Part shown: one piece after another, positions 23,594-31,114 of the stretch
Position numbering within the stretch: position 1 is the first letter of the stretch
Layout: each line of letters starts with the position of its first letter
DNA from: Burkholderiaceae bacterium 16
GTDB lineage: Bacteria; Pseudomonadota; Gammaproteobacteria; Burkholderiales; Burkholderiaceae
Length of the DNA stretch: 42,179 nucleotides
NCBI GenBank assembly: GCA_000955785.1
Contig: JYOD01000134.1
Coordinates: forward strand, 1-42,179
Direction of reading: 5' to 3'
Notes under the pieces: model-generated
Seen by the model: only the letters and a program-made list of their open reading frames with translations
What the model was told of the DNA's origin: nothing
Databases searched by the model: none
Made by a program: the position numbers and the translations under genes

Positions 23594-25183
23594 TCAGAAT
23601 CCCACCGCCTGCCCGTCCCGCCGCGAATCCGACGCAGCGATATACCCGTGCTCCGCCTTGTAGATCAACTGCGCGGAACCAAACTCCAGGCTGTCTGGCG
23701 GCGCCACCTCGACCTTGTGCCCACGCGCGCGCAGCGCGGCGACCACGTCTGCCGGCATATGCGATTCCACATTGACCACGGGGCCGTTCTCGACGCGGAA
23801 GCGCGGTGCATCGCTCATAGCCTGGGGGTTCTGGCCGAAGGCTGCCAGCCGCGCCATCATCTGCACGTGGCCCTGAGCCTGCATGGAACCGCCCATCACG
23901 CCGAATGACATCACCGGCGCGCCATTGCGCGTGATGAAGCCGGGGATGATGGTGTGCATCGGCTGCTTGCGCGGGCCGACGCAGTTGGCGTGCCCCGGCG
24001 TCAGGTTGAAGCCTTCGCCACGGTTATGCAGCGAGATGCCGGTGCCGGGTACCACCACGCCAGAGCCAAAGCCGCGATAGTTGGACTGGATGAACGAAAC
24101 CATCGAACCGGCCGCATCGGCCGATGTCAGGTACACCGTGCCGCCGGTCTTCGGCATGCCGGCGCCGGGCGTGCTCGCGCGCGCCATGTCGATCAGCGCG
24201 GCGCGCTCGGCCAGATAGGCCGGATCGAGAAATGCCTTGGGATCGTGCTGCATCGTCGCCGGGTCGGAGACGTGGCGATGCAGGTCGGCGAACGCGAGCT
24301 TCATCGCTTCGACGCCGACATGATAGAAGTCCGCGCTGTCGCGCCCCATGCTTTCAATGTCGAAGCGGTCGAGGATGCCGAGCCCGATCAGCGCAGCCAG
24401 ACCCTGCCCGTTGGGCGGAATCTCGTGCAACGTGTAGCCGCGGAAATCCTGCGACAGCGGCGTGACCCAGCTATGCGCGTGCTGCGCCAGGTCATCGGCA
24501 CGGATGGCGCCACCGGTTTCCTCGGCAAAGGCGACGATGCGTGCGGCCAGTTCGCCCTTGTAGAAGCTCTCGCCATCGCTTTCGGCAATGCGCTGCAGCG
24601 TGGCGGCCTGCACCGGAAAGCGCCAGCGCTCGCCAGCCTGCGGCGCCTTGCCGTCGCGCAGGAAGGCCTTGGCGAAGCCAGGCTGGCCGGCCAGCACAGG
24701 TACCTGTGCCGCCCACTGGCGCGCGATCTGCGGCGATACCATGAAGCCCTGCTCCGCGTATTCGATTGCCGGTGCGAACAGGCGCGCGAACGGCAGCTTG
24801 CCGAAGCGGGCGGACAGTGCCTTCCAGCCTGCGACCTGACCCGGCACCGTCACCGTATCCCAGCCGACCGAAGGCATTTTCTCGCGGCCCGCGAAATATT
24901 CGGGCGTCCAAAGCGCGGGCGCGCGGCCACTGGAGTTGAGGCCGTACAACTGGCCTTCGTGCCAGACCAGCGCAAACATGTCGCCGCCGATACCGTTCAT
25001 TACCGGCTCCACCACCGTTAGCGCGATCGCCGTGGCGATCGCGCTGTCGATGGCGTTGCCGCCTTCATACAGCATGCGCAGGCCGGCTTGCGCGGCGAGC
25101 GGCTGGCTGGTGCTGACCGCGTTGGCGGCAAGCAGCGGCATCTTCTGGGAGGGATAGGGGAAGGACCAGTCGAAAGGCAACAT
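23594..25183 (-). CDS. ggt: Gamma-glutamyltransferase family protein
   Basis: A 529-residue gamma-glutamyltransferase-type N-terminal nucleophile hydrolase. The precursor cleaves itself before Thr349 (KTGGT-VYLTSAD), which then acts as the nucleophile that cleaves gamma-glutamyl amides such as glutathione. Also visible: FDWSFPYPSQKMPLLA at the N-terminus, MLYEGGNAIDSAIATAIAL, NGIGGDMFALVW, and the late GVMGGSMQAQGHVQM loop. No signal peptide is seen, unlike E. coli Ggt, matching the cytoplasmic YwrD-like subgroup. It is 57 nt downstream of a Bug receptor gene in the same direction, so the two probably form an operon with the terminator at 23470-23510. Confidence 0.93.
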   Translation of the reverse strand: MLPFDWSFPYPSQKMPLLAANAVSTSQPLAAQAGLRMLYEGGNAIDSAIATAIALTVVEPVMNGIGGDMFALVWHEGQLYGLNSSGRAPALWTPEYFAGREKMPSVGWDTVTVPGQVAGWKALSARFGKLPFARLFAPAIEYAEQGFMVSPQIARQWAAQVPVLAGQPGFAKAFLRDGKAPQAGERWRFPVQAATLQRIAESDGESFYKGELAARIVAFAEETGGAIRADDLAQHAHSWVTPLSQDFRGYTLHEIPPNGQGLAALIGLGILDRFDIESMGRDSADFYHVGVEAMKLAFADLHRHVSDPATMQHDPKAFLDPAYLAERAALIDMARASTPGAGMPKTGGTVYLTSADAAGSMVSFIQSNYRGFGSGVVVPGTGISLHNRGEGFNLTPGHANCVGPRKQPMHTIIPGFITRNGAPVMSFGVMGGSMQAQGHVQMMARLAAFGQNPQAMSDAPRFRVENGPVVNVESHMPADVVAALRARGHKVEVAPPDSLEFGSAQLIYKAEHGYIAASDSRRDGQAVGF

Positions 25184-25240
25184 TAGGAGCGACTCAGTAG
25201 GATGGGGAAAATCCGGAACGCGGATGGAAGCGCGCGCCGC

Positions 25241-26224
25241 TTATTGCAAGGCCATGCCCGATTGCTTTACCAGCTTTTCGGTGCGCGGAATCTCGGCATT
25301 GATCATCGTGTTGAAGTCCGCCGCGCTGCCGCCGCGCGGCTCGGCGCCCGTGGCGCCCAGTTTGTCGCGGAAGGCCGGATCCTTGAGCAGCTTGTTGACC
25401 GAGACATTGAGTTTGGCCACGACCTCGCCCGGCGTGCCCTTCGGCGCGACCAGGCCATACCATGGGGCGATATCGAAGCCGGGATAGCCTTGCTCCGCGA
25501 TGGTCGGCACATCCGGGGCCATCGACGAACGCTTGTTGTTCGACATACCAAGCGCACGCAGCTTGCCCGCCTTCACAAAAGGCAACCCCGTCATGATGGT
25601 GTCGAAGTACATCGACACCTGACCCGACAGCAGCGCGGGAATCGCTTCGGCTGCGCCCTTGTAAGGAACGTGAACGATGTCGATGCCGGCCATCGCCTTC
25701 AGCATCTCGCCGGCCAGGTGCGAGGTGGTTCCTGCTCCGAACGAGGCGTAGCTCAGTTTGCCTGGATTGGCCTTGGCATAGGCCACCATCTCGGGCAGCG
25801 TCTTGAACGGCAGCGACGGATTCGACAGCAGGATGTTCGGCGTGTAGGCCACAACCGTGATCTTCTCGAAGGCATCCGGATCGTAGCTGAGCTTCTTGTA
25901 GAGAAAGCGGTTGGTCACCATCGACGCGGGACCGGACATCAGCAGCGTGTAGCCATCGCCAGGCGCGCGGGCCGCGGCCTCGCTACCGATCATGGCCGCG
26001 GCGCCGGGCTTGTTTTCCACCACGAAGGGTTGGCCGTATTCCTTGCCGAGTGCAATGCCGAGCTGGCGGGAAAGCAAGTCCGTCGCGGAGCCGGCCTGGA
26101 ATGGCACGACGATGCGCACCGGCTGCGTGGGCCAGTCTCGCGGGCCCTGCGCGAGAACCAGGGACGACGCCGCCATCGCCGCCACGGCGGCAATGGAATG
26201 GATGAAACGAAAACGAACCTGCAT
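25241..26224 (-). CDS. Bug/TctC-family periplasmic substrate-binding protein
   Basis: A 327-residue solute receptor. Signal peptide MQVRFRFIHSIAAVAAMAAS with cleavage near VLA-QG, then WPTQPVRIVVPFQAGSATDL, VVENKPGAAAMIGSEAAARA and HVPYKGAAEAIPALLSG. A strong Shine-Dalgarno GAGGAGG is 7 nt upstream of ATG 26224. It is the first gene of a two-gene unit with ggt, so its ligand may be a gamma-glutamyl compound or other amino-acid derivative (inference). No TctA/TctB nearby. Confidence 0.92.
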   Translation of the reverse strand: MQVRFRFIHSIAAVAAMAASSLVLAQGPRDWPTQPVRIVVPFQAGSATDLLSRQLGIALGKEYGQPFVVENKPGAAAMIGSEAAARAPGDGYTLLMSGPASMVTNRFLYKKLSYDPDAFEKITVVAYTPNILLSNPSLPFKTLPEMVAYAKANPGKLSYASFGAGTTSHLAGEMLKAMAGIDIVHVPYKGAAEAIPALLSGQVSMYFDTIMTGLPFVKAGKLRALGMSNNKRSSMAPDVPTIAEQGYPGFDIAPWYGLVAPKGTPGEVVAKLNVSVNKLLKDPAFRDKLGATGAEPRGGSAADFNTMINAEIPRTEKLVKQSGMALQ

Positions 26225-26409
26225 GAAACTACCCTCCTCGATGGTAGAGAATCCACTCGCTGCGCTGCGAACAACGCTGCCTTGGGTGGGCGGCCTCCAC
26301 TTGGACCGCCTCTACCCAGGCTGTGGCTTAAGTCAATACCGGCCTGAACCCGGACAGAAGAACACCGGACGCCGGGCCGGGTGAACCGGCAGTGCGAGAC
26401 GCGCCGGCT

Positions 26410-27867
26410 TCAGCGGTCGACCCCTCCCATGCACAGGTATTTGATCTCCAGGTAGTCCTCGATGCCGTACTTCGAGCCTTCGCGGCCCAGGCCGGATTGC
26501 TTGACACCGCCAAACGGCGCGACTTCGTTCGAGATCAGGCCCGTGTTGATGCCCACCATGCCGTATTCGAGCGCTTCGGCGACGCGCCAGATGTGGCCGA
26601 TATCGCGGCTGAAGAAATAGGAGGCGAGACCGAACTCGGTGTCGTTGGCCATGCCGATCACTTCCGCGTCGGTGGAGAAGCGGAACAGCGGCGCCAGCGG
26701 GCCGAACGTCTCTTCCTTCGCCACGCGCATGGCCGGCGTCACGTCGGCCAGCACGGTCGGTTCGAAGAAGGTGCCGCCCAGGCTGTGCCGTTTGCCACCG
26801 GACAGCAGCCGCGCACCCTTGGCCATTGCGTCCGCGATATGCAACTCCACCTTGGCCACCGCGTCTTCATTGATCAGCGGGCCCTGCAATACACCGGGCT
26901 CGACACCGTGGCCAACCTTGAGCTTCGCCACGGCGGCGACCAGCTTCTGCGCAAAGGCGTCATAGACCTTGTCGTGCACGTAGAGGCGGTTTGCGCAAAC
27001 GCAGGTCTGGCCCGCGTTGCGGTACTTCGAGGCGATCGCGCCCTCCACCGCGGCATCCAGGTCGGCATCGTCGAAGACGATGAAGGGCGCATTGCCGCCC
27101 AGTTCAAGCGAGAGCTTCTTGATGGTGTCCGCCGACTGGCGCATCAGGATGCGGCCAACTTCCGTCGAGCCGGTAAAGCTGAGCTTGCGCACGACCGGAT
27201 TGGCGGTCAGCTCGCCGCCGATCGCCCGGGCGTCGCCCGTCAGCACGCTCAGCACGCCCGCCGGCACGCCCGCGCGCTCCGCCAGCACTGCCAGCGCGAG
27301 GGCGGACAGCGGGGTGTCCTCCGCCGGCTTGAGCACCATCGCGCAGCCCGCGGCCAGGGCGGGCCCGGCCTTGCGCGTAATCATGGCCAGCGGGAAATTC
27401 CAGGGCGTGATCGCCGCGCAGACGCCCACCGGCTCCTTCACCACCAACAGCCGCTTGTCGCCGGCAGGGGACGACAGCACGTCGCCACTGACGCGCTTGC
27501 CTTCCTCGGCGAACCATTCGAGGAACGACGCGGCGTAGGCTACTTCGCCGCGGGCCTCGGCCAGCGGCTTGCCTTGCTCGATAGTCATCAGCAGGGCAAG
27601 GTCGTCGGCATTGGCGAGCATCAGCTCATGCCAGTTGCGCAGCACCTGGCTGCGCTCGCGCGCGGTCTTGCCGCGCCAGGCGGCCTGCGCGGTGCGCGCG
27701 GCCTCGATGGCGCGGCGCGTTTCCGCCGCGCCCATCAACGGCACCGTGCCGATTACGGCGCCGGTCGCGGGATCGGTGACGGCGAAGGTCTCGCCGCTGT
27801 CGGCGTTCCGCCACGTGCCGCCGACAAAAGCTTGCGCACGCAGCAAGCCTGCATCCTTGAGTTCCAT
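26410..27867 (-). CDS. gabD: NAD(P)+ succinate-semialdehyde dehydrogenase
   Basis: A 485-residue aldehyde dehydrogenase of the GabD subfamily, which oxidises succinate semialdehyde to succinate, the second step of GABA degradation. Motifs: TPWNFPLAM, FTGSTEVGR (cofactor region), LELGGNAPFIVFDDAD with the general-base Glu, and the nucleophile Cys289 in NAGQTCVCANR (Cys291 is the common second cysteine that can form a regulatory disulfide). The C-terminus has PFGGVKQSGLGREGSKYGIE. Its neighbour gabT (27947-29209, same strand) makes its substrate. The 79-nt gap between them contains a short repeat array. Confidence 0.95.
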   Translation of the reverse strand: MELKDAGLLRAQAFVGGTWRNADSGETFAVTDPATGAVIGTVPLMGAAETRRAIEAARTAQAAWRGKTARERSQVLRNWHELMLANADDLALLMTIEQGKPLAEARGEVAYAASFLEWFAEEGKRVSGDVLSSPAGDKRLLVVKEPVGVCAAITPWNFPLAMITRKAGPALAAGCAMVLKPAEDTPLSALALAVLAERAGVPAGVLSVLTGDARAIGGELTANPVVRKLSFTGSTEVGRILMRQSADTIKKLSLELGGNAPFIVFDDADLDAAVEGAIASKYRNAGQTCVCANRLYVHDKVYDAFAQKLVAAVAKLKVGHGVEPGVLQGPLINEDAVAKVELHIADAMAKGARLLSGGKRHSLGGTFFEPTVLADVTPAMRVAKEETFGPLAPLFRFSTDAEVIGMANDTEFGLASYFFSRDIGHIWRVAEALEYGMVGINTGLISNEVAPFGGVKQSGLGREGSKYGIEDYLEIKYLCMGGVDR

Positions 27868-27876
27868 GATGAAGTC

Positions 27877-27937
27877 CGTTTGGTCCTGTTGTATCCGTTT
27901 GGGTGCGTTTTTGGGTGCGTTTTGGTACGTTTGGGTC
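27877..27937. repeat. Imperfect short repeats between gabT and gabD
   Basis: Five copies of a CGTTT(TT)GG(G)T motif start at 27877, 27896, 27906, 27918 and 27928, the last four almost in tandem with a 10-12 bp period. They occupy most of the gap between the gabT stop and the gabD start, where the gabD ribosome-binding region lies. Confidence 0.7.
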
Positions 27938-27946
27938 CGCCTGGAA

Positions 27947-29209
27947 TCAACGGGTCAATGCGTCAGCCAGGATGTCGAGGCCTTCGTCCATCACGGCATC
28001 GCTGATGGTGAGGGGGAACAGGAAACGGATCACGTTGCCGTAGATGCCGCACGACAACAGCAACAGGCCCTGTTCCAGCGCGCGGTTCTGCACAATGCGC
28101 GTGAAATCGGCGTCCGGGCTGCCATCCGCCTTGCGGAATTCAGCGGCGACCATGGCGCCGACACCGCGCACCTCGGCGATTTGCGGCACGCCGGACCTGA
28201 GGCTCTCCAGACGGTCCACCAGGCGCTTGCCCAGCACGTTGCCGCGCTCGATCAGGTTCTCGCTTTCGAGCACGTCCAGCACGGCCAGCGCGGAAGCCAC
28301 CGCCAGCGGGTTGCCGGCATAGGTGCCGCCAAGCCCGCCGGGTGCCGGGGCGTCCATCACCTCGGCGCGACCGCATACCGCCGACAGCGGCATGCCGCCC
28401 GCCAGGCTTTTCGCCATCGTGGTCAGGTCCGGCGCCACATCGTAGTGCTCCATCGCAAAGAGCTTGCCGGTACGCCCGAAGCCGGTCTGCACTTCATCGG
28501 CGATCAGGAGGATGCCGTGCTCGTCGCAAATCGCGCGCAGCGCCCTGACGAACGCGGCCGGCGCCACGTTGAAGCCGCCCTCGCCCTGCACCGGCTCGAA
28601 GATGATGGCAGCCACGCGCTTGGGATCCACGTCGGCCTTGAACAGGTTCTGCAGCGCCTTGAGCGAGTCCTCCACCGACACGCCGTGCAACGCGCAAGGA
28701 TACGGCGCGTGGAACACCTCGCCGGGGAACGGTCCGAAGCCAACCTTGTACGGCACCACCTTGCCGGTCAGCGCCATGCCCATCATGGTGCGGCCATGGA
28801 AGCCCCCCGAAAAGGCGATCACGCCAGGACGGCCGCTGGCGGCACGGGCAATCTTGATCGCGTTTTCGACGGCTTCGGCGCCCGTCGTGAAGAACGCCGT
28901 CTTCTTGACCGAACCGCCGGGGGCGCGCTGGTTGATTTTCTCGGCCAGCTCGATGTAGCTGGCGTAGGGGACGATCTGGTAGGCGGTGTGCGTGAAGCGC
29001 CCCAGTTGGCGCTGCATGGCCTCCACCAGGCGTGGATGACGATGGCCGGTGTTCAGGACCGCGATGCCGGCGGCGAAGTCGATATAGCGCTTGCCCTCCA
29101 CATCCCAGATCTCGGAATTCTCGGCACGCTCGGCGTAGAAATTGCACATCACGCCAACGCCACGGGGCGTGGCGGCATCTTTGCGGCGGACCAGTTCGGC
29201 GTTCTTCAT
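27947..29209 (-). CDS. gabT: 4-aminobutyrate aminotransferase
   Basis: A 420-residue class III PLP-dependent aminotransferase. It converts GABA and 2-oxoglutarate to succinate semialdehyde and glutamate. Signatures: RGVGVMCNFYAERAENSEIW, the DEVQTGFGRTGKLFAMEH segment with the PLP-interacting Asp, and the PLP-binding Lys267 in TTMAKSLAGG. The start at 29209 was chosen because MKNAELVRRKDAATPRG is the usual GabT beginning and GGAG lies 6 nt upstream; the frame is open to 29275. gabD follows it. A divergent GabR-type regulator, often found beside gabT, is not present. Confidence 0.95.
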   Translation of the reverse strand: MKNAELVRRKDAATPRGVGVMCNFYAERAENSEIWDVEGKRYIDFAAGIAVLNTGHRHPRLVEAMQRQLGRFTHTAYQIVPYASYIELAEKINQRAPGGSVKKTAFFTTGAEAVENAIKIARAASGRPGVIAFSGGFHGRTMMGMALTGKVVPYKVGFGPFPGEVFHAPYPCALHGVSVEDSLKALQNLFKADVDPKRVAAIIFEPVQGEGGFNVAPAAFVRALRAICDEHGILLIADEVQTGFGRTGKLFAMEHYDVAPDLTTMAKSLAGGMPLSAVCGRAEVMDAPAPGGLGGTYAGNPLAVASALAVLDVLESENLIERGNVLGKRLVDRLESLRSGVPQIAEVRGVGAMVAAEFRKADGSPDADFTRIVQNRALEQGLLLLSCGIYGNVIRFLFPLTISDAVMDEGLDILADALTR

Positions 29210-29866
29210 CTCTTGCTCCATCTCTTGCTTCGGTTTGTGCCAACGGACTGCGTTGTCCGCCTTTCGTGTCGTCAACCGGCAGCCGGGTGCGGCATCTCGG
29301 CCGGAATGCGGTGGAGTAGAAAATTAACCGAAAATTGGCACCACCACTAGATCCATATTGATGCTTATTGATAGGGCCATTTTTAAGAGACCTGTCTTGG
29401 CGGATTCGCTGCCTCAACGTCCGGAGCGGTTGCTGTACAGCCACGACGTGACGCATGAATCTCACGCAGGCTTCAGACGTGACAGGAACCAGCAAGCTGC
29501 TGGCGTCAAGACGGATCACCAAGGGAATTGCCTTGTAATCCCGTGCGGCCTGCCTGGAGACAGTTGTTGGCAGCTGGTTCCGTCACTGCCCCGATGGGAA
29601 GTGGCACCTACTTATGAATTACTTCACCAAACCATATTGTCTTGCACGGATAATCCTGCAAATGGCACCAGGCTTTTGGCACGAACACGGCACCCCCCGG
29701 ACCGCTTTGTGTTGTCACGGCGGGCAGGCGCCTTGTTTTCATGCCGGCGCGCAGGATCGTACGGGATGCTTCAAGGACGGCCAGGCTCCCGGAATCTGGT
29801 GCCGGCAAAACCTAGGGCGTAAGATCACCAGCGACGCGATGCCGCGTTGCACATCGGCGAACCATC
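29210..29866. other. Gene-poor stretch upstream of gabT
   Basis: The 657 nt between the gabT start (- strand) and the BPL_N gene (+ strand) contain no convincing coding sequence: open frames here have no recognisable motif. The half nearer gabT is relatively AT-rich (29310-29390) and probably carries its promoter. Direct copies of TGGCACC occur at 29337 and 29661, with another TGGCAC near 29676. No sure regulatory site could be assigned. Confidence 0.5.
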
Positions 29867-30670
29867 ATGGCAAAGCCCCAGATCCTGACCTATATCGATG
29901 CCGGCACGTCCGACGGGACCGCACGCCTGATGAGAATGATCGGACAGCAACTGCTTCCCGGCGCTTACGAGATCCGGGCGGTCATGGCCGATGACCTCAG
30001 GCATGACGCGGCGCTCTTCGATGACGCCGCGCTGTTTGTCATGCCGGGCGGTGCCGACCTTCCCTATTGCGCCGCATTGAACGGCGCCCCCAACGCGCGC
30101 ATCCGGCGCTTCGTCGAGCAGGGCGGCGTCTACCTGGGCATTTGCGCGGGCGCGTACTACGCTTGCAGGGAGCTGGCGTTCCATGCCGGAACCGAGGGCG
30201 CAATCTGCGGCGCACGCGAACTGAACCTTGTGGATGCGGTCGCGGTTGGCTCGCTGCCCCAGCTCACGGGGGGCGTCGCTTATGACGCAACGCCGAGGAG
30301 CGCCACGGCCGCGGAGATCCGGACGACCCATAGCCTGACCGCTGCCCCGACGACGCTTTATGCGCACTACCACGGCGGCTGCCGCTTCGATTTCGGCGAC
30401 GCAACGAACCATGCGGCGCGGATCCTGGCCGTGTACACCGGCATCGAAGGCAACCCGCCCGCCATCGTGAGCGCAAGCGTGGGCAAAGGCTGCGCAATCC
30501 TGACCGGTGTCCACCTGGAAATCTCGGAGCGCGAGTGCAAGGACGCACTGCGCGGACACAGCGACATGGCCGCGCACTTGCACGTTTGCCGCAAGCTGGC
30601 GCGGACCGGAGAGGCGCGGCTGGCGGTTTTCCGCCAGCTGCTTGCTCACGCGGGACTCTTGCTGGGCTGA
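29867..30670 (+). CDS. BPL_N-domain (glutamine-amidotransferase-fold) protein
   Basis: A 267-residue protein of the class I amidotransferase-like fold known as the biotin-protein-ligase N-terminal-like (BPL_N) domain. The N-terminus QILTYIDAGTSDG is followed by ALFVMPGGADLPYC and the nucleophile elbow GGVYLGICAGAYYAC with Cys93. Later come AHYHGGCRFDF and GKGCAILTGVHLEIS. In eukaryotic biotin ligases this domain precedes the catalytic part; free-standing bacterial ones have no assigned reaction. It is convergent with the avidin-like gene, 4 nt between stop codons. No signal peptide. Whether it acts on biotin is not shown by the sequence. Confidence 0.85.
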   Translation: MAKPQILTYIDAGTSDGTARLMRMIGQQLLPGAYEIRAVMADDLRHDAALFDDAALFVMPGGADLPYCAALNGAPNARIRRFVEQGGVYLGICAGAYYACRELAFHAGTEGAICGARELNLVDAVAVGSLPQLTGGVAYDATPRSATAAEIRTTHSLTAAPTTLYAHYHGGCRFDFGDATNHAARILAVYTGIEGNPPAIVSASVGKGCAILTGVHLEISERECKDALRGHSDMAAHLHVCRKLARTGEARLAVFRQLLAHAGLLLG

Positions 30671-30674
30671 CCGC

Positions 30675-31070
30675 TCAGGGCGTCCAGTACCAGACGGCGG
30701 AGTTGGAGAGAAAAGTCTCCCACATTGCGTGCGGCTTGCCCGGATCGTCGTCGTCGCAGAGCCGGGCAAGAACCCACTGGGCTTCGATCCGTTCTCTCGA
30801 TGCATCACCGAGACCGTCCTGCTCGCCCTTGGCCAGGTAGCGGCCGGCAAAGGTGGTCAGCGATGCGTGCGCCTCAGAGGCATTCTTCCAAAGCACCGTG
30901 AATCCGATCAGCGTGCCGTCGGTCATGCCGTGCGCGTCGAACCACGCATTGGGATCGGGCTTGCCCACCTTGGTCTGGTAGCGGCCGGTGAAGCGGGCAC
31001 CCGGCTCGATGGAAAGAATCTCAAGCCCGCCGCCGTTCCGGCCGAGCCATCGTCCAACACGGATTGTCAT
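30675..31070 (-). CDS. Avidin/streptavidin-family protein, leaderless, altered biotin pocket
   Basis: A 131-residue beta-barrel protein aligned by eye to streptavidin. Conserved: Tyr31 (Tyr43), Thr33 (Ser45), Trp61 in TVLWKN (Trp79), Ser70 and Thr72 (Ser88, Thr90), Phe74 (Trp92), Trp99 in EAQWVLAR (Trp108), Trp117 (Trp120), Leu121 (Leu124). Changed: Asn23 to Gly10, Leu25 to Asn12, Ser27 to Gly14, Asp128 to Ala125, which are ureido-ring contacts. There is no signal peptide, unlike secreted streptavidin. A strong AGGAGG precedes the ATG. Known members bind biotin very tightly; this one may bind more weakly or prefer another ligand (inference). It is 44 nt downstream of the TAXI lipoprotein gene on the same strand. 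Confidence 0.85.
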   Translation of the reverse strand: MTIRVGRWLGRNGGGLEILSIEPGARFTGRYQTKVGKPDPNAWFDAHGMTDGTLIGFTVLWKNASEAHASLTTFAGRYLAKGEQDGLGDASRERIEAQWVLARLCDDDDPGKPHAMWETFLSNSAVWYWTP

Positions 31071-31114
31071 AGTGCCTCCTTTGCATTGCGCGGATTGGAA
31101 AATGCGTTTGACGC

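Noticed and set aside
26392..29350. Long plus-strand open frames (537 and 593 codons) opposite gabD and gabT
   Set aside because: They are antisense to clear enzymes and arise from the GC-rich third-position pattern; their translations are rich in Arg, His and Ala and show no motif.
29658..29690. Possible sigma-54 promoter (TGGCAC repeats)
   Set aside because: The -24-like TGGCACG is present but there is no -12 element TTGCA/T at the right distance.
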